Assembly (NCBI GenBank): GCA_018333405.1
Contig: JAGXSR010000119.1
Location: 1-11,746, forward strand
DNA length: 11,746 nt
Direction of reading: 5' to 3'
Source: Dethiobacter sp.
Lineage (GTDB): Bacteria; Bacillota; Dethiobacteria; DTU022
Made by a program: the position numbers and the translations under genes
Part shown: one piece after another, positions 1 through 7,157 of the stretch
Layout of the letters: each line of letters opens with the position of its first letter
How positions within the stretch are numbered: the first letter of the stretch is position 1
The notes under the pieces: generated by a model
Databases searched by the model: none
What the model saw: the letters and a program-made list of their open reading frames with translations, nothing else
What the model was told of the DNA's origin: nothing

Positions 1-4
1 TTGA

Positions 5-91
5 TCACCCCTGGTTTGAGGATGTTTCTAACAATTACTTGTTTGCAACTGTGCATTATTGGCACCGCATATTATCCCCCAAACCAGGTGA
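5..91. repeat. Long inverted repeat with about 55-base loop
   Basis: CTGGTTTG at 11-18 pairs exactly with CAAACCAG at 80-87. The stem is prolonged outward by TCAC (5-8) with GTGA (88-91) across a two-base bulge, and inward by GG (20-21) with CC (77-78) after one mismatch. The arms enclose a loop of about 55 bases. The element could be a folded RNA, a terminator or attenuator of a gene beyond the left edge, or chance. No T-tract directly follows either arm, so I do not call it a terminator. Confidence 0.35.
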
Positions 92-280
92 ATGTATCCT
101 GAAAACAATACGGTGAATGAGTTGAGCGACATGGGCTGTTTTACCGGTTGCGCGCCGCGGGAATTGCCGTCCTCGGCCGCAGCATAAGGAAGCCGTATGA
201 GGATAACGTGAAGAGCAAAATATGTCGGGGAGTTTGAAGTCCCGGCAAAGCAGAGCAAAAAAGGACTGAAACAAAACTTT

Positions 281-315
281 GAAAAAAGAAAATCCGGGCA
301 CGGCATGCCGTGCCC
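281..315 (-). terminator. Rho-independent terminator of the tig-clpP-clpX operon
   Basis: Bases 296-315 form a perfect 20-base palindrome (GGGCACGGCA followed by its own reverse complement), able to fold into an 8-base-pair GC-rich stem with a CATG loop. Read on the minus strand it is followed by GGATTTTCTTTTTTC (295-281), a good uridine tract. It lies about 150 bases past the clpX stop and is the best candidate for the operon's end. The long 3' untranslated stretch before it is slightly unusual. Confidence 0.7.
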
Positions 316-371
316 CTGCATTGAAAATCCGATCTCCCTCCGGGCCTAAGGCGAGGGCAATTTGGATTTCA

Positions 372-410
372 CCCTTCTGCCGGCGCACCCGGGTTGCGGG
401 GGCAGAAGGG
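372..410 (-). repeat. Stable hairpin in the clpX 3' untranslated region
   Basis: CCCTTCTGCC (372-381) is an exact 10-base inverted repeat of GGCAGAAGGG (401-410). The intervening bases can extend the stem through CGC-ACCC and GGGTTGCG. It starts about 57 bases past the clpX stop. On neither strand is it followed by a run of T, so it is not a textbook intrinsic terminator. It may act as a 3' stabilising structure or as an early Rho-dependent or processing site. Confidence 0.45.
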
Positions 411-466
411 GTCTGCTCAGAAAGGCAGTCGCCAGGGGTGGATCAGCGAAAACGGCCCTGATCGAT

Positions 467-1729
467 TCAAGCGGTTTCCTCTTTCTTCTTCCGCCTTGTG
501 TCCCGGGTGACCAGGATCGGTTTTTCCCGCTTCATAATCACCTCGCGGGTAATAATGCAGCGGCCGATATCATCGCGGGAAGGAAGTTCAAACATCACGT
601 CTAAAAGCACCTCTTCCATGATCGCCCGCAGGCCCCGGGCGCCGGTACTGCGCTTGATCGCCTCATCGGCAATAGCCTGCAAAGAGCCCTCTTTAAATTC
701 CACGGATACATCATCCAGCTCAAACATCTTCTGATATTGTTTGACCAAGGCATTGCGCGGCTCAGTGAGAATGCGCACCAGCGCCTCGTGGTCCAGAGCA
801 TCAAGGGTGGCGATAATCGGGATACGGCCGACAAATTCCGGGATCAGGCCGTATTTAAGCAGATCCTGAGGCAAAATTTGTCTTAAAATATCGCCCACTT
901 TTTTATTATCCCGCCCGGTCACCTCCGCGCCGAAACCAATTCCCTTTTTACCGACGCGGTTCTGGATGATTTTCTCCAATCCATCAAAAGCGCCCCCGCA
1001 AATAAAGAGGATATCAGTGGTATCAATCTGCATAAATTCCTGATGGGGGTGCTTGCGCCCCCCCTGCGGTGGCACGCTGGCCACTGTTCCTTCCAGGATC
1101 TTCAGCAGAGCTTGCTGCACTCCTTCACCGGAAACGTCCCGGGTAATGGATGGATTGTCGGTTTTGCGGGCAATTTTATCAATCTCGTCAATATAGATAA
1201 TCCCTTTTTCCGCTTTTTCCAGGTCATAATCGGCGGCCTGGATAAGCTTAAGCAAGATATTTTCCACATCTTCGCCCACATATCCCGCTTCGGTCAGGGA
1301 GGTAGCGTCCGCGATGGCAAAAGGCACGTTCAACATCCGGGCCAGGGTCTGCGCCAGCAATGTTTTACCTACGCCGGTAGGGCCGACCATAAGGATGTTG
1401 CTCTTCTGCAGCTCCACATCTTCCAGTTTCTGAGCGGCATTGATCCGCTTGTAGTGGTTGTATACAGCCACAGAAAGATTCTTCTTGGCCTCTTCCTGGC
1501 CGATGACATACTGATCCAGAATCTGCTTGATATCCTGGGGCTTTGGAAGCTCCATCAGCCCGAAATCATTGTCTTCCCCGATCTCTTCTTCAATAATTTC
1601 ATTGCACAGCTCAATACACTCATCACAGATATAAACGCCGGGTCCGGCCACCAGTTTGCGCACCTGCTCCTGCGTTTTCCCGCAGAACGAACATTTAAGC
1701 TGTCCTTTATCGTCACTAAATTTAAACAT
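467..1729 (-). CDS. clpX: ATP-dependent Clp protease ATP-binding subunit ClpX
   Basis: ClpX is the hexameric AAA+ unfoldase that recognises tagged or specific substrate proteins, unfolds them using ATP and threads them into ClpP in the cytoplasm. The 420-residue product has the full family layout. The N-terminal zinc-binding domain has four cysteines at 13, 16, 35 and 38. Walker A GPTGVGKT is at 116-123, the GYVG pore loop at 149-152, Walker B with D181/E182, and the RKH pore loop at 225-227. The IGFG loop that docks on ClpP is at 264-267, the arginine finger in FVGRIP is near 302, and sensor-2 GAR is at 363-365. Length is typical (about 420). The ATG is preceded by GAGGTG about 8 bases upstream. 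It lies 24 bases after clpP, in the same operon. No defects are seen. Confidence 0.98.
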   Translation of the reverse strand: MFKFSDDKGQLKCSFCGKTQEQVRKLVAGPGVYICDECIELCNEIIEEEIGEDNDFGLMELPKPQDIKQILDQYVIGQEEAKKNLSVAVYNHYKRINAAQKLEDVELQKSNILMVGPTGVGKTLLAQTLARMLNVPFAIADATSLTEAGYVGEDVENILLKLIQAADYDLEKAEKGIIYIDEIDKIARKTDNPSITRDVSGEGVQQALLKILEGTVASVPPQGGRKHPHQEFMQIDTTDILFICGGAFDGLEKIIQNRVGKKGIGFGAEVTGRDNKKVGDILRQILPQDLLKYGLIPEFVGRIPIIATLDALDHEALVRILTEPRNALVKQYQKMFELDDVSVEFKEGSLQAIADEAIKRSTGARGLRAIMEEVLLDVMFELPSRDDIGRCIITREVIMKREKPILVTRDTRRKKKEETA

Positions 1730-1753
1730 AGGTTAGATTCACCTCGTCTGTTT

Positions 1754-2341
1754 TTAAGGTCGGTGAACCAGGATATCATCAATAATCCCGTATTCTTTCG
1801 CTTCCTGGGCTGAGATAAAAAAATCGCGATCCGTATCCTGAGAGATTCGCTCCACCGGACGGCCGGTATGGGCAGACAGGATCTGGTTTAAAGTCTCCCT
1901 GATCTTCAATATTTCCCGGGCCTGGATCTCAATGTCGGCTGCCTGCCCCTGAGCGCCGCCCATCGGCTGGTGCAGCATAACCCGCGAGTGCGTCAGGGCA
2001 TATCTTTTCCCCTTTGCTCCGGCGGCCAGAAGCACCGCCCCGAAGCTCGCCGCCAGACCGACACAGATGGTGGAGACCGCCGGCTTGATATACTGCATGG
2101 TATCATATATGGCCATGCCGGCATAAACCGCTCCGCCGGGCGAGTTAATATAAAGATTTATATCCTTATCCGGATCTTCCGATTCCAGAAACAGCATCTG
2201 TGCTACAACCAGGTTGGCCACATAGTCATCAATGGCGCTGCCTAAGAATATGATCCGGTCTTTCAGCAGACGGGAGTATATATCGTATGCCCGTTCCCCC
2301 CGGTTAGTCTGCTCCACGACCATCGGCACTAATATGCTCAT
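1754..2341 (-). CDS. clpP: ATP-dependent Clp protease proteolytic subunit ClpP
   Basis: ClpP is the serine peptidase that assembles as two stacked heptameric rings and degrades polypeptides delivered by ClpX or other Clp ATPases. In the 195-residue product the catalytic triad is complete: Ser99 in GLAASFGA, His124 in MLHQP, and Asp173 in DTDRDFF, with the usual spacing. The oxyanion/substrate-strand motif INSPGG is at 65-70 and the handle region GGAQGQA at 128-134. The residue after the nucleophile is Phe, where Met is most common. The N-terminus MSILVPMVVEQT resembles the short propeptide region of the family. GGGGAGGA lies upstream of the ATG. It sits 37 bases after tig and 24 before clpX, so the three are almost surely co-transcribed. 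Confidence 0.98.
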   Translation of the reverse strand: MSILVPMVVEQTNRGERAYDIYSRLLKDRIIFLGSAIDDYVANLVVAQMLFLESEDPDKDINLYINSPGGAVYAGMAIYDTMQYIKPAVSTICVGLAASFGAVLLAAGAKGKRYALTHSRVMLHQPMGGAQGQAADIEIQAREILKIRETLNQILSAHTGRPVERISQDTDRDFFISAQEAKEYGIIDDILVHRP

Positions 2342-2378
2342 ACTTTAACCAATCCTCCCCAGTACACCAACTGATCTG

Positions 2379-3701
2379 CTATTCACTCTGATGGGCGCCT
2401 TTTTTTACGGTGGTGATCTGTGCTGCGCTGACCAACAGGTCTATGGCCTTGCGTATCCGGATCTCTTCTTTGAGCGAAAACCGGCCCTGATTTTCCAAAT
2501 AATTCCGGACTCGCTCTGGTTGATCATTATATTGGGCGGTGATACCGTCAATCTTCTCCTCTACTTCGCTTTCTTCCGCTGCAATTCCTTCTTTGGTGAT
2601 CAGGGCGCCCAGCACCAAGCCGGCTTTAGCTTTTTCTGTCGCCTCATCCCGCTTTTCTGCACGCAGCTCATCGATCGATTTTCCGGAGAGCTCACAAAAC
2701 TTCTCCAAGGTTAAGCCAGGGTAACGTAAGTGCAGATATTGCTTCATATCAGCGAGCATCTTGTCAATCTGCCGCTCGATTAAAATCTCAGGCATCTCCA
2801 CCTGGGAGGCTTCCGCTACTTTTTTAATCAGCGTATCCTCCAGTTCGGCCCTGGCCTGATCCAGCGCATTTTGCTCCATCTGTTCCCTGATCTGGGTCCT
2901 AAATTCAGCCAGGGTATCTTTGTCGCTTACTGTTTTGGCAAATTCATCGTCTAGCTCCGGGAGCTTCTTTTCTTTAATCTGCTTGACAGTGACCTTAAAC
3001 AGCACTTCTTTTCCGGCCAATTTTTCATTGCGATAATTTTCAGGAAAAGTTAACTTAATTTCCTTCTCTTCTCCGGTAACGGCGCCGATCAGCTGCTCTT
3101 CAAAGCCGGGAATGAAACTGCCCGACCCCAGTTCTAAAGCGTAATTTTCCGACTCTCCGCCGGCATAAGGCTCATCGTTAACAAACCCTTTAAAATCGAT
3201 TATAACCAGATCGCCCATGGCGGCGGCGCCTTCCTCCTTCGGCTCCATCCGGGAATGCTGCTCCTGTATCAACCGAAGAGCATGTTCCACCTGGTCATCG
3301 GTGATCTCCACTTCTTCCTGCTCCGCTTCGAGGCCTAGATACTGGCCCAATTCAACGGGAGGAATTACTTCTATCGTAGCATGGACAATTAGCGGCTTGC
3401 CTTGTTCAATTTGCACCAGCTTAAAATCCGGCTGGCCTATCGGTTCAACAGCCGCCTCTTCCACGGCTTGCTCATAAGCAGGCGGCAATAAAATCTCCAG
3501 GGCTTCTTCATGGAGAGCTTCCGGGCCAAACCTCGATTCCAGGATCCGGCGCGGCACCTTGCCTTTGCGGAATCCCGGCAAGCTCACTTTCTGCACAACT
3601 TTTCGGTATGCCTTGTCCAGGGCGGTGTCTACCTCCGGTGCGGCGACCTCAATTTCTAATTTAACCTTGTTGTTTTCTATTTTTTCCCACCTAGTCAGCA
3701 T
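2379..3701 (-). CDS. tig: Trigger factor, ribosome-bound chaperone/peptidyl-prolyl isomerase
   Basis: Trigger factor binds ribosomal protein L23 at the peptide exit tunnel and shelters nascent chains; it also has FKBP-type prolyl isomerase activity. The 440-residue product (family about 430) shows three parts. The N-terminal ribosome-binding domain has the signature GFRKGKVPR at 43-51. The FKBP-like domain spans roughly 155-245, with GSGSFIPGFE at 192-201 and an FPENY strand near 219-223. A long helical, charged C-terminal chaperone region spans about 250-430. The ATG at 3701 has a strong GGGAGGAG site five bases upstream. It is the first gene of the tig-clpP-clpX operon, driven by the promoter at 3812-3840, giving a leader of about 100 bases. 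Confidence 0.97.
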   Translation of the reverse strand: MLTRWEKIENNKVKLEIEVAAPEVDTALDKAYRKVVQKVSLPGFRKGKVPRRILESRFGPEALHEEALEILLPPAYEQAVEEAAVEPIGQPDFKLVQIEQGKPLIVHATIEVIPPVELGQYLGLEAEQEEVEITDDQVEHALRLIQEQHSRMEPKEEGAAAMGDLVIIDFKGFVNDEPYAGGESENYALELGSGSFIPGFEEQLIGAVTGEEKEIKLTFPENYRNEKLAGKEVLFKVTVKQIKEKKLPELDDEFAKTVSDKDTLAEFRTQIREQMEQNALDQARAELEDTLIKKVAEASQVEMPEILIERQIDKMLADMKQYLHLRYPGLTLEKFCELSGKSIDELRAEKRDEATEKAKAGLVLGALITKEGIAAEESEVEEKIDGITAQYNDQPERVRNYLENQGRFSLKEEIRIRKAIDLLVSAAQITTVKKGAHQSE

Positions 3702-3811
3702 TTATGCTCCTCCCTTTGCTTTCATATCATATGCTTCATGCAGTATAGTAAACTACTTCTTAAAATAAAGATGAACAAGACTCTTCCCCATAAAGGCATC
3801 GAAACATGCTT

Positions 3812-3840
3812 ATTTTAACATAGTACCAAAATCATGACAA
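3812..3840 (-). promoter_or_regulatory. Housekeeping sigma-factor promoter for tig-clpP-clpX
   Basis: On the minus strand TTGTCA (3840-3835) is followed after exactly 17 bases by TAAAAT (3817-3812). Each box differs from the sigma-70/sigma-A consensus at one position. Transcription would start near 3805, about 105 bases before the tig ATG. Confidence 0.75.
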
Positions 3841-3938
3841 CTTATTCCGGCGCCCAACTAAATCCATGGTGATTGTGGCGATCTTTTGGGGGCCGCGGTA
3901 AAGACAAAATATTCACTTGGATTCGACTGTAAATAATC

Positions 3939-3967
3939 TTGATTTTTATTAGAAAAGATTATACAAT
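3939..3967 (+). promoter_or_regulatory. Promoter of the fadR-fadN-fadA operon
   Basis: TTGATT (3939-3944), a 17-base spacer and TACAAT (3962-3967) make a plausible sigma-A promoter, with a predicted start near 3974. The FadR-like palindrome begins about eight bases further on. A promoter here argues against any fadR start codon upstream of about 3974. Confidence 0.65.
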
Positions 3968-3981
3968 AGCTGCGAAGAAGC

Positions 3982-3997
3982 GAATGAACATTCATTC
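3982..3997. promoter_or_regulatory. FadR-type operator palindrome
   Basis: GAATGA and TCATTC form a perfect 6-base inverted repeat around a 4-base centre (ACAT). This closely matches the operator known for the Bacillus subtilis TetR-family repressor FadR (YsiA), a TGAATGA...TCATTCA palindrome. The left outermost T is replaced by C; the right half is complete through A3998. It lies just downstream of the predicted fadR transcription start and 25 bases before the TTG, where a bound repressor would block initiation. In Bacillus such repressors are released by long-chain acyl-CoA; that role here is inferred. Confidence 0.78.
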
Positions 3998-4022
3998 ATT
4001 TTATTTCTTCAGGGGGTTGACT

Positions 4023-4604
4023 TTGGCTAAACGCACCGGCGAAAAGTACTATGCCATTCTTGAGGCCGCAGTAAAAATTATAGCCCGGCATGGCTACCAC
4101 CGGACCAGGGTTGCCGATATTGCCCGTGAGGCGGGCGTGGCCGACGGCACGGTATATATATATTTCTCAAAAAAAGAAGATGTTTTAATCTCGCTGTTTC
4201 AGGTGATGATGGCCCGTTTTGTGGATGGGCTGCGCCTGCAGATGAAACAATGCCGGGATGCCAATGAAAAATTAATGACCGTGATCAGTTACCATCTGGC
4301 CACTCTTGAAAATCACCCGGAACAGGCCAAAGTGACGCAAATTGAGCTAAGGCAGATCGACCAGGAGATCAATGAAGGGATTTCGGGACCTCTGATGGAG
4401 TATTTTAAAGTAATCGAGGAGGTGATCGAAGAAGGAAAAAACGAGGGGCTCTACCGCCAGGACCTGGACGTCAGGACTGCGCGAAAAGTAATCTTCGGCG
4501 CAGTAGACGAAGTGGTCACCTGTTGGGTTATGTCTAAAAAACCATATACCTTAAGCAAACTGGCCGGCCCTGTTTTTCACCTGCTTGTCCGGGGCTTGCA
4601 ATAG
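4023..4604 (+). CDS. fadR: TetR-family fatty-acid degradation repressor FadR
   Basis: The product is a DNA-binding repressor that in Bacillus shuts off beta-oxidation genes until long-chain acyl-CoA binds it. I chose the TTG at 4023, which has AGGGGG at 4011-4016, six bases upstream, and gives 193 residues, close to Bacillus FadR at 194. The longer frame opening at 3939 would run through the promoter and operator. The N-terminal helix-turn-helix (about residues 10-55) includes GYHRTRVADIAREAGVADGT followed by VYIYFSKKEDVL, nearly the Bacillus wording. The C-terminal ligand-binding part keeps TQIELRQ and IFGAVDEVVTCWVM. It heads the operon, 47 bases before fadN with no terminator between. The operator upstream implies autoregulation together with fadN and fadA. 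Confidence 0.9.
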   Translation: MAKRTGEKYYAILEAAVKIIARHGYHRTRVADIAREAGVADGTVYIYFSKKEDVLISLFQVMMARFVDGLRLQMKQCRDANEKLMTVISYHLATLENHPEQAKVTQIELRQIDQEINEGISGPLMEYFKVIEEVIEEGKNEGLYRQDLDVRTARKVIFGAVDEVVTCWVMSKKPYTLSKLAGPVFHLLVRGLQ

Positions 4605-4651
4605 CCTGACGGACCAAATCTGTAAAAATAAGCAGTAAGGAGGTTTAACCA

Positions 4652-7144
4652 TTGTCCGTAAAAGAAATCAAGAAAGTGGCCGTACTCGGCGCCGGTGTGA
4701 TGGGCGCCACGATCGCCGCTCACCTGGCTAATGTTGGCATTCCCTCGTTTTTGCTGGATATCGTCCCTCGCGACCTGACCCCGGACGAAATGAAAAAAGG
4801 CTTAACCCTGGAAAGCCCGGCGGTGCGCAACCGGCTTTCCAATGCGGGAAAGGAGGCGCTGATCTCTAAAAAAGCCAGCCCGATGAACCCTCTTTATAAA
4901 AACGAGTCTGCTGATCTGATCACACCCGGCAACTTCGAGGATGATATGAACAAGCTGAAGGGTGTTGATTGGGTAATCGAAGTCATCGTTGAGAATATGG
5001 AGATTAAGAAAAAAGTATTCAAAAACGTCGAACAATATATCCTCCCAGGAACGCTTGTCAGCACCAATACATCAGGGCTATCGATCAACGAAATGGTTTC
5101 GGAATGTTCAGAAGAGTTCCGCAAGTGTTTTCTGGGGACTCACTTCTTCAATCCGCCTCGTCATATGAAGCTTTTAGAGATTATCCCCTGCAAAGAGACA
5201 TCCAAAGAAGTGCTGGATTATATGCATACCTTCAGTGATAAGGTACTGGGCAAGGGGGTGGTTTTCGCCAAAGATACACCCAACTTCATTGCCAACCGTA
5301 TCGGCACCTACGCCATGATGTATACGATCAAGCTGATGGAAGAGATGGATTTAAGCATTGAGGCGGTGGACGCTATTACCGGCCCGCCCATGGGCCATCC
5401 CAAGTCTGCTTCTTTCCGAACCCTGGACATGGTCGGTTTGGATACATTCCTGCATGTAGCCAAGACCTGTGAAGACAAATCAGACAACCCGGCGGAGAAA
5501 ACGGTAATGGCCGCGCCTGAGTGGCTGTCAAAGATGGTAGCGATGAAGCTGCTTGGAGATAAAACCAGAGGCGGTTTTTACAAAAAAGCCAAGGGAGAAG
5601 GCGGCAATCAAAAACTGACTCTGGATTACAAAACCCTGGAATATCGCCCCACAGAAAAAGTCAGGTTTGACATCTTAAAAAAAGTAAAGCAGGAAGAAGA
5701 TCTGCATAAGGGATTCAAGATGCTGATCGAAGGAGAGGAGCCGGCCAGCCAATTTGCCTGGAAACTGACCAAGCAGTTTTTGCTTTACTCCGCCGGCCTG
5801 ATTCCCGAAATTGCCGACGATATCGTAAACGTAGACCGGGCCATGCGCTGGGGATTCAACTGGAAACTAGGCCCGTTTGAAAGCTGGGATGCGATCGGCC
5901 TCAAAGCAAGCGTGAAGAAGATGAGGGCCGAAGGCGATACTATCCCCGCTGTAGTCGAGGAGATGCTTGCTAGCGGATTCACCTCGTTCTATACGGAGGA
6001 CGCGGCCGGCAATCTCTACTATTATGACTTTGCGGCCAAAAAGTATCTGCTCGCGCCACTGCCGGCGCAAAAAGTGGAACTGCCGGTAAAAAGTCTGCAC
6101 TATATCATTAAAGGAAACAAGCTCTATGCCGCGGATCCCTCACCGATCAGATTAGCCGCCCTGAAAAAACAGAACAAGGTGATCAAGAGCAACGATGACG
6201 GCAGCCTGATCGATATCGGTGACGGCGTGGTCTGCCTGGAGATGCACTCCCCGCGCATGGCGATCAGCCCAGCGTTTACCGAATTCTGCTTCGAGGCGGT
6301 TGAGGAGGCCGAGACAAACTGGGTAGCCATGGTCGTCGGCAACGAAGCGGAAAACTTCTGCGTGGGCGCTAACGTAGCCTTAGTGATGATGGCGGCGCAA
6401 AGCGGCGAGTGGGAAATGCTCGGGCGCTCCGTCAAAGCGTTCCAGGATTCGGTAATGCGCTTTAAATACTGCCGCATACCGGTGGTGGCGGCGCCCCATG
6501 GCATGACCTTAGGCGGGGGCATGGAGATCTGCGTACACTGCGATCGCGTCCAGGCGGCGGCGGAGACCTATATCGGCCAAGTGGAAATGGGCGTAGGACT
6601 AATCCCGGGCGGCGGCGGCCACAAAGAGCTGCTGATCCGTTATATCGAAGGCCTGCCCGCCGATGTTCCGGTAAATATGCTGCCGATTGTGCAAAAACCG
6701 TTTGAGTATATCGCTATGGCCAGGGTGGCTTACAACGCCCGGGAAGCGCAGGAGCTTAAATTCTTCCGCTCTACCGACCGGGTGACCATTAATAAGGACT
6801 ACCTGATCGCTGACGCCAAACAAACGGCGCTGGCTATGGCTATCGAAGGATATCGGCCGCCCGCGCCAAAACCGATTAAAGTACTGGGGAGCGACGGCAT
6901 TGCCGCTTTCAAGGCCGGAGTGCAAACGATGCTGTGGGGAGGATACATCAGCGAACACGACCAGAAGATCGCCGGTGAAATCGGCTTCGTTTTAAGCGGT
7001 GGCAATATCACTCCGGGCGCCCTGGTCAGCGAACAATATCTATTGGATATTGAGCGGGAAGCATTCCTGCGTCTCTGCGCGGAAGAGAAAACCCACGAGC
7101 GGATCACCGCCATTCTCACCACCGGCAAGCCATTACGGAATTAA
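4652..7144 (+). CDS. fadN: 3-hydroxyacyl-CoA dehydrogenase/enoyl-CoA hydratase FadN
   Basis: This bifunctional cytoplasmic enzyme performs the middle two steps of beta-oxidation: hydration of trans-2-enoyl-CoA and NAD-dependent oxidation of 3-hydroxyacyl-CoA. The domain order is dehydrogenase first, hydratase last, as in Bacillus FadN and opposite to E. coli FadB. The Rossmann motif GAGVMGATIAAHLA is at 13-26. Dehydrogenase catalytic residues are Ser137 (STNTSG), His164 (THFFNPP), Glu176 (LLEIIP) and Asn215 (NFIANRIGTY). The hydratase part begins near 515, with oxyanion-loop NFCVGAN at 568-574 and both catalytic glutamates, Glu625 (GGGMEI) and Glu645 (GQVEMGVGLIPGGGG). It is 830 residues, about 40 longer than Bacillus FadN, with the extra length spread over loops. 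The C-terminus GKPLRN matches Bacillus FadN. The TTG start has TAAGGAGG 8 bases upstream. It ends 13 bases before fadA. Confidence 0.96.
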   Translation: MSVKEIKKVAVLGAGVMGATIAAHLANVGIPSFLLDIVPRDLTPDEMKKGLTLESPAVRNRLSNAGKEALISKKASPMNPLYKNESADLITPGNFEDDMNKLKGVDWVIEVIVENMEIKKKVFKNVEQYILPGTLVSTNTSGLSINEMVSECSEEFRKCFLGTHFFNPPRHMKLLEIIPCKETSKEVLDYMHTFSDKVLGKGVVFAKDTPNFIANRIGTYAMMYTIKLMEEMDLSIEAVDAITGPPMGHPKSASFRTLDMVGLDTFLHVAKTCEDKSDNPAEKTVMAAPEWLSKMVAMKLLGDKTRGGFYKKAKGEGGNQKLTLDYKTLEYRPTEKVRFDILKKVKQEEDLHKGFKMLIEGEEPASQFAWKLTKQFLLYSAGLIPEIADDIVNVDRAMRWGFNWKLGPFESWDAIGLKASVKKMRAEGDTIPAVVEEMLASGFTSFYTEDAAGNLYYYDFAAKKYLLAPLPAQKVELPVKSLHYIIKGNKLYAADPSPIRLAALKKQNKVIKSNDDGSLIDIGDGVVCLEMHSPRMAISPAFTEFCFEAVEEAETNWVAMVVGNEAENFCVGANVALVMMAAQSGEWEMLGRSVKAFQDSVMRFKYCRIPVVAAPHGMTLGGGMEICVHCDRVQAAAETYIGQVEMGVGLIPGGGGHKELLIRYIEGLPADVPVNMLPIVQKPFEYIAMARVAYNAREAQELKFFRSTDRVTINKDYLIADAKQTALAMAIEGYRPPAPKPIKVLGSDGIAAFKAGVQTMLWGGYISEHDQKIAGEIGFVLSGGNITPGALVSEQYLLDIEREAFLRLCAEEKTHERITAILTTGKPLRN

Positions 7145-7157
7145 GGAGGGATTACTG

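Larger units (their letters stand above)
1..466. other. Non-coding region downstream of clpX
   Basis: I see no convincing gene in this stretch. Open frames on the minus strand (roughly 28-321 and 56-388) have no good ribosome site, no recognisable protein features, and run through the GC-rich hairpins. The region holds the clpX 3' untranslated region with two inverted repeats (372-410 and 296-315), a T-rich tract that makes the second a likely terminator, and a separate long inverted repeat at 5-91. In many Clostridia a lon gene follows clpX; none is seen here. Confidence 0.6.
3702..4022. other. Divergent control region between tig and fadR
   Basis: This roughly 320-base gene-free stretch separates the leftward tig operon from the rightward fad operon. 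It contains a near-consensus promoter on each strand (minus 3812-3840, plus 3939-3967) and a FadR-type operator palindrome at 3982-3997. The two -35 boxes are about 100 bases apart, so the promoters need not interfere. Between them (3841-3938) I see no further motif I can name. No CIRCE or CtsR-type heat-shock operator is visible near the tig promoter. Confidence 0.75.

Noticed and set aside
112..118. TGAATGA half-site resembling the FadR operator
   Set aside because: The expected TCATTCA partner is missing, and no gene starts nearby.
28..388. Minus-strand open frames of 97 and 110 codons downstream of clpX
   Set aside because: They run through the GC-rich hairpins and the terminator palindrome, have no convincing ribosome site, and their residues (many Cys, Phe, Arg) look like translated non-coding DNA.
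1043..1813. 256-codon plus-strand open frame opposite clpX
   Set aside because: It is wholly antisense to clpX and the end of clpP, which carry every expected motif. Its translation shows no recognisable domain and no ribosome site was identified.
3939..4022. Upstream ATG giving a 28-residue longer FadR
   Set aside because: The extension covers the predicted promoter, transcription start and operator. The TTG at 4023 has a better ribosome site and gives the family length.
6999..7157. Upstream in-frame ATG giving a 53-residue longer FadA
   Set aside because: It lies inside fadN. The ATG at 7158 has AAGGAGG at proper spacing and begins with the conserved thiolase N-terminus.
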